A DNA stretch of 33,158 bases. It comes from a virus. Location: positions 1 through 33,158 of the IMG/VR virus record IMGVR_UViG_3300034198_010578; one strand, given 5' to 3'. The notes below the pieces were generated by a model. That model saw only the letters and a list, made by a program, of their open reading frames with translations. It had not been told where the DNA came from and made no database searches. This document shows positions 16,230-23,800 of the stretch, in pieces (the first letter of the stretch is position 1; the number at the start of each line of letters is the position of its first letter). The position numbers were made by a program, and so were the translations under genes.

Positions 16230-16616
16230 ATGTCTTTTTCAGATTTAAAAATTACAGAGCTCAAAAAAGTAGCAGAAGCATTTGGTGTAAGTTCAGAAGG
16301 AGTAAAGACAAAGCAAGAAATAATTGCTTTGCTTGAAGAAGAAGGAATTACAGCGCAGATGTATGAAAAGTTCACAGGAGCAGAAAAACAACCGATTGAA
16401 GTAGAAAAAAGAAAAGAGAAAAAAACAATGAAAGCAGAAAATTCAGTACTTGTAAAAATGGAAAGATCTAACTACTCATACCAAACAATGGGTTATGACT
16501 TTACATCTCAGCATCCATTTGTGGCAATGCCAGAGTCAGATGCACAACATATTTTCGATAGAGAAGAAGGTTTCCGCCTTGCTACTCCGCGAGAGGCACA
16601 AGAATTCTATAATTAA
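16230..16616 (+). CDS. Small SAP/Rho-N-like head protein
   Basis: This 128-aa protein begins with LKITELKKVAEAFGV, then KTKQEIIALLEEEG (residues 6-39). This is a helix-extended-helix pattern like SAP or Rho N-terminal domains, which bind nucleic acid in some proteins. A basic, Lys/Glu-rich linker follows (~54-66), then a compact tail, VLVKMERSNYSYQTMGYDFT and FRLATPREAQEFYN. Many actinobacteriophages carry a gene of this plan right after the capsid gene; its task is uncertain (capsid accessory or connector-related). DNA binding is inferred only from the N-terminal pattern. Confidence 0.65.
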   Translation: MSFSDLKITELKKVAEAFGVSSEGVKTKQEIIALLEEEGITAQMYEKFTGAEKQPIEVEKRKEKKTMKAENSVLVKMERSNYSYQTMGYDFTSQHPFVAMPESDAQHIFDREEGFRLATPREAQEFYN

Positions 16617-16631
16617 TTGGGGGCGTTTTGA

Positions 16632-17582
16632 TTGCAAAACATAACTAAAGGAAAGCAAGAAAAGATATACTTAAGTGTATTTAGTAATGGGGTATTGACT
16701 CAGGCAGACTCTTTGCCAAAAATCAATATTTACGATGCAGATGATGATGCAGCACCTTTAGCGGGATTTGCAAATATAAACGCAACAAATGAATCAAGGG
16801 CTGGGGAGTATTCATATCTGATAACCCCAGACCTTACTCAACTTAACAGAACGCTATTTATAACATGGACTTATAGTCTAAATGGCTCAGAAACAGTTGA
16901 AAATGATTATTACAAAGTAGAAACTACATATGCTGATGTTAGCGAAATTATAGATTTTTTAAACTTTGGTACAGTACCTTCAGACATAAATTATGTAGCA
17001 TCTAAAGATATTCAAACAGCAGAAAAAATTGCAAGAACTATAATTGATGGTTACACAGGTCAAAAATTTGGTCAATATTATGGATCACAAGAACAAATTG
17101 GAATTGGTTCAGATTCTATAGAACTTGTAGAAAAAATGATTTCAATAGATAAAGTTTATGAAAATAGCACACTAGTAATAGATAATACAATTGATCCAAC
17201 ATACAATACTTTTGGGTTTCCCATTGAAATTACCCCTACAGGTAAAGCGGTAAGAATATTACATGCAGGTTGGGATGTAAGATATGATAATCAAGTAGAT
17301 CCAACAATAATGTATTACGGAAAGTTTAGAGACAGAGCAAGATATGAGTTTGTTGGCAAGATAGGTTATAAGTACGTACCAGAAGATATAAAAATTGCTT
17401 CAATGCTACTTGTAAATGATATTCTTGCAAACGATTTTAACTGGAGAAATAAATATCTAAAGAAGGTTGACTTAAGTGAAATTTCATTTGAAATGGCAGG
17501 TGGTGCTTTCAACGGTACTGGTAATCTCACTGTTGATAATATCCTTGATCAATATCGCAATGTCAATATTGTGATAATATGA
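16632..17582 (+). CDS. Head-tail adaptor protein with N-terminal beta domain
   Basis: This 316-aa protein uses a TTG start with a GGGGG site about nine bases upstream. Residues ~1-100 look like an Ig-like beta sandwich (KIYLSVFSNGVLTQADSLPK ... RTLFITWTYSLNG). The rest has the helical pattern of HK97 gp6/SPP1 gp15 adaptors: DVSEIIDFLNFGT, IQTAEKIARTIIDGYTGQKF and a late EDIKIASMLLVNDILANDF. Adaptors bind beneath the portal ring. The position straight after the capsid genes and before the stopper is the canonical one. The N-terminal beta domain is an addition relative to ~100-residue adaptors, probably exposed at the neck. It overlaps the next gene by 4 nt. Confidence 0.72.
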   Translation: MQNITKGKQEKIYLSVFSNGVLTQADSLPKINIYDADDDAAPLAGFANINATNESRAGEYSYLITPDLTQLNRTLFITWTYSLNGSETVENDYYKVETTYADVSEIIDFLNFGTVPSDINYVASKDIQTAEKIARTIIDGYTGQKFGQYYGSQEQIGIGSDSIELVEKMISIDKVYENSTLVIDNTIDPTYNTFGFPIEITPTGKAVRILHAGWDVRYDNQVDPTIMYYGKFRDRARYEFVGKIGYKYVPEDIKIASMLLVNDILANDFNWRNKYLKKVDLSEISFEMAGGAFNGTGNLTVDNILDQYRNVNIVII

Positions 17583-18031
17583 TAAATTCAGTTATTGGTT
17601 CTGTAATGAACATGTCGTTAGAAGTTATGATACAGCAAAACGTACAAGATCCTAACACTGGCACTATCCTTAGAGAATGGGTTTATGAAAAAACTATTCC
17701 TTGCAAAATAGAACCTGTAAAAAGTTCTGGAGCTTCCACACGTGGAGACAATAAAACATTTGATAAAGGTCAAACTGGTGGATATTCAGAAAAACTACAA
17801 CTTAAAACTAAATCTCTTGAACTTTTAAGTAAAAGGTGGAGAGTGCAAAATATTAGATCAAGTGATGGCAAACAAGTATTTGTTGAAATAGATAGATATG
17901 GTAATCCAGATTCTATATTTGAAATAACATCTTCTCATGCTGTACTTGACCCATTTGGTAAAATTTCTTATTATGAAGCTACAATGCAAAGGGTTCCAGT
18001 ACAAAGCAATGATAGAACTGTCAATCAATAA
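17579..18031 (+). CDS. Head-tail stopper (head closure) protein
   Basis: This 150-aa protein occupies the slot of the head closure protein (SPP1 gp16-like, Phage_H_T_join type). LEVMIQQNVQDPNTGTILRE, then ekTIPCKIEPVKSSGA, then LELLSKRWRVQNIRSSDGKQ fit the small beta-barrel of that family. These proteins cap the adaptor to stop DNA leakage and accept the tail. The assignment rests on gene order, length and this pattern. The start is set by ATGA coupling to the adaptor. Confidence 0.65.
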   Translation: MINSVIGSVMNMSLEVMIQQNVQDPNTGTILREWVYEKTIPCKIEPVKSSGASTRGDNKTFDKGQTGGYSEKLQLKTKSLELLSKRWRVQNIRSSDGKQVFVEIDRYGNPDSIFEITSSHAVLDPFGKISYYEATMQRVPVQSNDRTVNQ

Positions 18032-18728
18032 ACAAAATTTAGCTGATCTCTATAAAGAGATAACTTTAAAAACAATGGGCATAAAAGAACTTACTTCTCC
18101 ATCAGTATTAAATGAAGTTGGAAAAGCAGCATTTGTTATACTAGGTGAAAGATTTATGTTAGCAGTAGATAGATATGCTGTTGCAAATCCAAAATCTATG
18201 CATCATATTTATGAATGGAATAAAATTGGTAATCCACAGTCAAGACTATTTATACTTGAAAGATCAAAAGTAATGTCTGGCACTATACTTGTTAACTCAA
18301 CATTTTTACCATCAAAGTCATACGTACCACTAAGTTCTGGTAATTTATCAAAAAGAAGTTTTATACTTTCTAGACATGTATTTAAAAATAAAGCTGTTGT
18401 TATGGAAGAAGGAAAAGCTGTAAGATTTAAAGCTCAAAAAACCCTTGCTTTTTTTGCCAATAATGATGAAGTCTTTGTTGCTCCAGGAACAATTATTAAC
18501 ATTATGAACCCAGGTGGTATAGGCGTAAAACATTCATTCTCTAAATTCTTAACTGAATGGTATACAAAGAATGCTCATTCAATTATTGATTCTTCAGGTT
18601 TGTATAGTAGAATAGTTAATGAAGCAGCAGTTGCCTTAAATAAGAAAAATGCTGGAGTGGCTGAAGTTAAATTTGCAGCAAGAAAAGTATCTAATTCAAT
18701 AGGCGGGGAGGTATCAATAATCAAATGA
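18009..18728 (+). CDS. Neck / tail-completion protein, HK97 gp10-like
   Basis: The frame is open from an ATG at 17937, but that would bury 95 nt in the previous gene. ATG 18009 gives a 239-aa protein starting MIELSINKQNLADLYKEITL with a 23-nt overlap, and is preferred; no strong ribosome-binding site decides it. Helical N-terminus, then a beta-rich middle (SRLFILERSKVMSGTILVNS; KAVRFKAQKTLAFFANNDEV), then helices and a basic end. Order and length suggest the HK97 gp10-like tail-completion family that joins tail to neck. Confidence in the exact family is moderate. Confidence 0.6.
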   Translation: MIELSINKQNLADLYKEITLKTMGIKELTSPSVLNEVGKAAFVILGERFMLAVDRYAVANPKSMHHIYEWNKIGNPQSRLFILERSKVMSGTILVNSTFLPSKSYVPLSSGNLSKRSFILSRHVFKNKAVVMEEGKAVRFKAQKTLAFFANNDEVFVAPGTIINIMNPGGIGVKHSFSKFLTEWYTKNAHSIIDSSGLYSRIVNEAAVALNKKNAGVAEVKFAARKVSNSIGGEVSIIK

Positions 18729-19240
18729 CAACAGATTATACAAAAGTAGCAGCATACGACGTTAGAAAAATATTATGGCAAGAACTACAAGAAAATAACC
18801 TTTTTGATGAAAATAACTACTATGCAGATGGATTATATGATCCTCTGATACCCATTATACCCGCTCAACAGGTCCCAGAATTCAATAACTTGCTCCCAGG
18901 CAAGACATATATCATTTATGATATTGCACAGTCTCATACAGGCGTACAATGGTGGATGTCTGAAGAAACAATTAATCTTGAAATCACATCTATCAATGCA
19001 GCAGAAATTCAAACTTTAATAAACTTTATAACCGATGTTTTTAGAAGATATGATATATCCGCAAAAGAAGCCAACCTTAAATTAGATTCAAATAGTCCAT
19101 TTACCTTCCACTTTTTCAGGTTAGAAAATGCTGATCCCGTTCAGGCGTATCATAGCGAAGGCGGGTTTATGTCTGGGACATTATCCATATCATACGCATA
19201 TACTAGAGAGCTTGATCCAAATACTGGAAGATACCTATAA
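18725..19240 (+). CDS. Tail terminator protein
   Basis: This 171-aa protein sits between the neck genes and the tail tube gene, the usual slot of the terminator that caps the tube and ends tail growth. VAAYDVRKILWQELQENNLF gives the N-terminal helix; INAAEIQTLINFITDVFRRY and FTFHFFRLENADPVQAYHSE followed by GTLSISYAYTREL give the alternating beta pattern of this family. The start is fixed by a 4-nt overlap with the previous gene and a GGGGAGG site. The assignment is by position and fold pattern. Confidence 0.68.
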   Translation: MTTDYTKVAAYDVRKILWQELQENNLFDENNYYADGLYDPLIPIIPAQQVPEFNNLLPGKTYIIYDIAQSHTGVQWWMSEETINLEITSINAAEIQTLINFITDVFRRYDISAKEANLKLDSNSPFTFHFFRLENADPVQAYHSEGGFMSGTLSISYAYTRELDPNTGRYL

Positions 19241-19243
19241 ACT

Positions 19244-19271
19244 TTGTTTTATTAAGTTTTAATGCTATGAT
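19244..19271 (+). promoter_or_regulatory. Extended -10 promoter for the tail tube gene
   Basis: TGCTATGAT lies at 19263-19271 with a weak -35-like TTGTTT at 19244-19249 (16-base spacer). The same TTGTTT with a 16-base spacer precedes the next promoter at 20136. The transcript would have a leader of about 60 nt. Confidence 0.5.
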
Positions 19272-19306
19272 TTTCCTTGAGGAAGTAAATTGTCACTATT
19301 TTTTAT

Positions 19307-19336
19307 TCTAAATAAAATAAGGTGGTGAAAATAAAA
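19307..19336 (+). promoter_or_regulatory. Tail tube leader, near copy of the capsid leader
   Basis: This 30-nt leader with AAGGTGGTGA matches 14985-15013 almost base for base. It places the true start at ATG 19337. The GTG at 19322, which also opens the frame, lies inside the ribosome-binding site itself. Confidence 0.75.
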
Positions 19337-20074
19337 ATGGCTACAAATACAAAAAATGTTATCGTAGGTGCTGCTGAACTATTCGTCAGCTCTTTGGAAG
19401 ACAATGCTCGTCCAGATACAGACACTAATACGCTAAAAACTCTTTTTGGAACAACTACAGGTAAGTCAGCACGTACTGGTCTTCTTAAGGCAGGTTCTGG
19501 TTACCGTGAAGTTGGTTTCACAAATTCAGGTCTTGAAATTTCATACGAACCAAATTATGGTGAAGTTATGGTTGATCAGCTGCTAGATGCAGCAAGATTA
19601 TTTAAGCAGACACTTAAGGTTATGCTTAAGACAGAACTTGTTGAGGCAACTCTTGAAAACCTAACTCTATCATGGGGTCAGATGGATACGTATTATGTGA
19701 ATGCAACTGGAAGTTCAATTACTCCAATAGCTTCAATGGATGATACAACTCCAATTTCAGGCGAAGTAGGAACAACATTGAATATGGCAGCAGGCGCTCT
19801 TGGCGATGCTCCAGTTGAGCGTGTTCTAATTGCAGTTGGAAATGCTCCAGCTCAAGTTAAAAATATTACTCCAACAACAAGCGATGAGAGAACTAAGGAA
19901 CGTGTTTATGTTGCACGTCGTGTAGTATCAATTGATACAACAGCACACGGCTTGAAGCGTGACTCTGCAACTGTTTTCCCAGTAAGCTTCCGTTGTTTGC
20001 CAGATGACAGCAACTCTTCATACGCAGGTTCTGAGTATGGTGTTGTAATTGATCGTGTGTGGGCAACTGCATAA
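19337..20074 (+). CDS. Major tail protein (tail tube)
   Basis: This 245-aa protein forms the stacked hexameric rings of the tail tube. It begins MATNTKNVIVGAAELFVSS. LLKAGSGYREVGFTNSGLEI and SYEPNYGEVMVDQLLDAARL are typical of siphovirus tube proteins, as is the middle ENLTLSWGQMDTYYVN. The C-terminus (VSFRCLPDDSNSSYAGSEYG) matches the usual strand-rich end. The start at 19337 rather than GTG 19322 is chosen because 19322 falls within the ribosome-binding site. As in the capsid gene, arginine is mostly CGT, unlike the AGA-rich neighbours. It is monocistronic: own promoter, and a terminator just after it. Confidence 0.88.
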   Translation: MATNTKNVIVGAAELFVSSLEDNARPDTDTNTLKTLFGTTTGKSARTGLLKAGSGYREVGFTNSGLEISYEPNYGEVMVDQLLDAARLFKQTLKVMLKTELVEATLENLTLSWGQMDTYYVNATGSSITPIASMDDTTPISGEVGTTLNMAAGALGDAPVERVLIAVGNAPAQVKNITPTTSDERTKERVYVARRVVSIDTTAHGLKRDSATVFPVSFRCLPDDSNSSYAGSEYGVVIDRVWATA

Positions 20075-20105
20075 TAATTTAATAACAACTTAATATTGTA
20101 TTCAT

Positions 20106-20141
20106 GGCCCCACCAGAAATGGTGGGGTCTTGAATTTGTTT
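20106..20141 (+). terminator. Hairpin terminator after the tail tube gene
   Basis: A 10-bp GC-rich stem (20106-20115 with 20120-20129, one G-T pair) closes a GAAA tetraloop and is followed by a T-rich stretch ending in TTTGTTTT. This is the most GC-rich spot of the region. Confidence 0.85.
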
Positions 20142-20163
20142 TACCGTATAATATTGGTATAAT
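20136..20163 (+). promoter_or_regulatory. Extended -10 promoter for the chaperone/tape-measure operon
   Basis: TGGTATAAT lies at 20155-20163, with TTGTTT at 20136-20141 and a 16-base spacer. A second TATAAT without the TG extension lies at 20147-20152. It overlaps the T-run of the terminator before it. Confidence 0.6.
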
Positions 20164-20188
20164 TTAAATAACACAAAGGAGCTATAAA

Positions 20189-20524
20189 TTGGCAACAACA
20201 GTATATGATGTAGTAGAAATTGAATTATCGAATGGTGAAGTACTCACCTTAAAACCCCTATCAATTAAACACCTAAAGAAATTTATGACTGTAATTAAAA
20301 AAATGGATGAAGCAGAATTAGAGTCAGAAGATGCAGCTATGGAAATTTTTATTCAAGCTGCAATGGTCTGCTTAGAATCAACAAAGCCAGAATTATCACA
20401 AGATAAAGATAAGTTTGAAGACATGATCGAAATTCCTACAATGATGAAGATTCTAGAAGTGTGCGGTGGCTTAAAGCTTAACGACCCAAACCTTCTGGGA
20501 GCAGCTCTAGTTGGGACGAACTAG
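20189..20524 (+). CDS. Tail assembly chaperone, short form
   Basis: This 111-aa protein uses a TTG start with AAAGGAG seven bases upstream. It is the lambda gpG-like chaperone that coats the tape measure protein before the tube is built; it is not usually part of the virion. Recognisable parts are VVEIELSNGEVLTLKPLSIK at the start, then a helical, acidic middle (MDEAELESEDAAMEIFIQAA) and EIPTMMKILEVCGGLKLNDP near the end. Its position between tail tube and tape measure, and the overlapping -1 frame downstream, are the diagnostic features. The TAG stop lies inside the right arm of the predicted frameshift stem-loop. Confidence 0.82.
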   Translation: MATTVYDVVEIELSNGEVLTLKPLSIKHLKKFMTVIKKMDEAELESEDAAMEIFIQAAMVCLESTKPELSQDKDKFEDMIEIPTMMKILEVCGGLKLNDPNLLGAALVGTN

Positions 20525-20799
20525 ACCTACGCTCCATTGAGTCTGAAGTTTTTCTGCTCGGTCATTGGAAAAATTTTGACGAGTTAGAAAGTTCGCTTTC
20601 TATGGATGAACTAGTAGCGATACTAGATGCTTCTAGAGAAAGAGATGATAGAGAAAGAAAGTTCCTTGCTGCAATGAATGGTGTTGATCTTACTGAAAGT
20701 GAAGAAGAATCAGACATCATTGATTTAAAGGGATCCGTAGCTAAAAGCGAGGGATTCGGAATGGGTGAAGGACTAAGCTTTATGCAATTGGAGGATTAA
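20189..20799 (+). CDS. Tail assembly chaperone, long form made by -1 frameshift
   Basis: This is the lambda gpGT equivalent. The -1 frame is open from 20482 to the stop at 20797-20799. It has no good start of its own at its 5' end: ATG 20602 would lose the conserved-looking WDELDLRSIESEVFLLGHWK stretch. Slipping at CCCAAAC (20485-20491) joins 101 codons of the first frame to 102 of the second, giving about 203 aa. The T part continues FDELESSLSMDELVAILDAS and RERDDRERKFLAAMNGVDL, helical and highly charged. It would bind tape measure and tube subunits during assembly. The coordinates here describe the fused product; the frame change is at 20491. Confidence 0.75.
20485..20535 (+). other. Programmed -1 frameshift signal
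   Basis: The perfect X_XXY_YYZ heptamer C_CCA_AAC lies at 20485-20491 in the chaperone frame. Six bases later comes an outer stem GGAGC/GCTCC (20498-20502 with 20531-20535). It encloses an inner 7-bp perfect stem TCTAGTT/AACTAGA (20506-20512 with 20519-20525). Spacing and layout are those of known stimulatory structures. Confidence 0.75.
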
Positions 20800-20802
20800 C
20801 AC

Positions 20803-23800
20803 ATGGCAAGAGTTGAACTTAATATAGTTGCTTTAGGTGACTTTAAGAGTGTTAATTCCCAAATTGCTGCTTTAAAAGCTCAAGTTGATTTATTAAACAA
20901 AAGTTTAATGGGTACAGGCGTAAGCCAACAATTAACTAAAGATTTAAATTCTGCAAATGCTGCATTTAAATCAGCCATGCTTTCAACTGGAGAATTTACT
21001 GCAAGTACAGTAAAGCTTCAAGCAGAAACAGATAAATTTGCACATTCACTTGTTAATGGAAAATTAAAACTTACCGAATATTTTAGTATAATCAGAAATC
21101 AATCTTCTGCTGCTTCTGCTCAAATGAGAGCACTTGCGTTAGAACAAACTAAATTACAAAATTCTATAGTTATGGCAGACCCTACAAAAAAGGGTGTTTT
21201 TTCTGTATACACACCAACTAAAATTAATGAAGTTGCTAATGCTACAAAAATTGCAACTAACATGCAAAATCTTTATAATATTGCCGTTCAAAAAGGAACT
21301 CAGTCTTTAATTAACTGGGGTAAAAATACTCAGTGGGCAGGTCGTCAATTAACAGTTGGACTTACAGTACCTATGGCTATATTTGGCAATACAGCAATGA
21401 AAACATTTAAAGATGTAAATGATGAACTTATTCGTTTGCAAAAAGTTTACGGTTCTGGACTAACACAACCAACAGCTGATGCACTTGCAACCATTAAAGC
21501 TCAAACGATAGGACTAGCAAAAGAACTTGCTTCAACTATGGGTATTGCAGTTAAAGATACAGCAGCAATGGCAGCAGATTTAGCTGCTACAGGTTTACAG
21601 GGTAATGCACTTCTTAATGCAACAAGAGAATCATTAAGGCTTGCAAAACTTGGTGAAATGGATACTCAGTCTGCAATGAAAGCAACTGTATCCTTGCAAA
21701 ATGTTTATAAATTAAGTACAGAGGATCTTTCTGGCGCAGTTAATTTCCTTAACGCAGTTGAAAACCAAACATCAACAAGTCTTCAAGATTTGGTAGATGG
21801 TATTCCAAGAGTTGGACCAATTGTAAAACAATTAGGCGGATCATTTAAAGATACAGCAATCATGATGGTTGCAATGAAAGAAGCAGGAGTTCCAGCAGCA
21901 CAGTCTGCTAACGCAATTAAATCAGCACTTGCTTCACTTATTAATCCTACAGTAGCAGCAAAAAAAGCTTTTGCTGATTATAATATAAATTTAGAAAGTA
22001 TTGCAACAACAACAAAAGGCAATCCTATCAAAATGATTATGATGTTACAATCAGCATTAAAAGGATTGCAACCGCTTGCTCAAGCACAACTTATTGAAAA
22101 GCTTTTTGGAAAGTTTCAAGAAGCAAGAATTCAAGCATTGATAACTAATTTAGGTTCTGCAACAAGTCAGACAAAATCAGCGTTTGACCTTATGAATGCT
22201 AGCAGTGGACAACTTGCAAGTATTGCAGCAGGTGAAATGAAAACTGCTACAGAATCCACTACAGGTAAATTTCAAAGAGCAATAGAAACAATTAAAGCAG
22301 ATCTAATTCCAATTGGTGAAAAGGTTATGCAGATAGCAACAGTACTTCTTAAATTTGGAGATTCTGTTGCAAATGTATTTAGCAATCTTCCCGCACCAGT
22401 TAAAAGTTTAATGGGAATTTTGGCAGGTGGTGTAGCTTTGGCGGGACCACTAATTATGTTTACTGGTGTGCTTGGTAACTTTGTGGGATATATTCTTAGA
22501 GGTGTTTTTGGACTTAAATCTTTAATTAGTGGTTCAAAAACATTAGGCGAATTACTTACACCTAATTTAATTGCATCTCAACAAGCAGCAAGTTTATTTA
22601 GTACTGAAATATTACAAGATAAAAATTCAGTAAATCTTTTAAATCAGGCAATTAGAGAATTGACAATTACTATTGAAGGAATGGCTACAGCTATGAATGC
22701 TGTAAATTCTGTTAATGTAGCATCATCAGTTGCATCTAAATTATTACTTCCAGGACAACCAGGATTTGGAAAGAAATTTCATACTGGTAAAGCAGCAGGA
22801 GATGAAATTCCAGCTATCTTACAAAAAGGTGAAGCTGTTATTCCTGAACATGTGATAGATAAAGTTAGAACAGGTAACCCGTTAGCTGCAATGCAAGCTT
22901 TAAATTTAATAAATCCAAGTGGTGGTAAAGCATTTGAGCAAGGCACTGATGGAACTTTGCTGCCTACATTTTATCTTGAAGGTCCAAGAGGTAAGGGAAC
23001 TGGATCTATGAATAGTCAGTTAACAGCTGGCAAAGCATCTGGTCCAGAGTTAGCTGCTTGGACTGATAAAAATGGTGGTTATCAAACACATACAGCGTTA
23101 ATGGCATTAATGAAATCTGCAGGCATAGATGATGAAAAAGCTAAAATAGTTGGGGAAAAAGTTCATTTTGCTTATAAAGAATCAATTAAAAAATTTGCGC
23201 ATAATCTTTCGGATAAAATAGTAGGTAGGTCAGCATTTGCTGCATATGATCAGGTTATAGCGCAAGAGTTTGCGGATAACCCGCAATTTATACAACAATA
23301 TGAAAATGAAAAAAGAATGGTAGGCGGTGTAAGAACAGCTACTACTCCAAGATCAGATGGAAGAGGTGTATCTGGAGGTTCTGCAAGGTGGATCCGTAGC
23401 GCAGGAAGTATAATTCCTTACTTTGCTAAGTCTAGAAGACCAGGTGCAACTCAAATGCATATTGTAAGTGATGATTTTGTAGATGAAATGCAAACTCCAA
23501 AAGCAATTGCAGCAGGCATTACAGTAGAAAAAAATCCACGAGAAGCATATAAAAAAGCAGCAGGAATTAAAAGCCCTTCACAAGAAATGGCTAAAATTGG
23601 TAAACAAATGGATCAGGGACTTGCACAAGGTATGATTCAAAATCAAGGTTTAGTTGTAGCAGCAGCAGAAGAAACAGCTGTAGAAGCACTAATTGCAACT
23701 GAAAACACAGCAAAAGGTAAAGGTAGATTTGCTTCAAGACTTAAAGGAATGTCCAGCGGTAAAATGATGATAGGCGGAAGCCTTGCAATGATGGGTGGTA

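Noticed and set aside
17937-18008. ATG 17937 as start of the HK97 gp10-like gene
   Set aside because: It would overlap the stopper gene by 95 nt and add a hydrophobic stretch unlike the rest; ATG 18009 fits better.
19322-19336. GTG 19322 as the tail tube start
   Set aside because: It lies within the ribosome-binding site, and the leader shared with the capsid gene ends exactly at ATG 19337.
20602-20799. Independent small gene starting at ATG 20602
   Set aside because: The frame is open from 20482 with charged, helical protein-like sequence, and a good -1 slip site joins it to the preceding chaperone.
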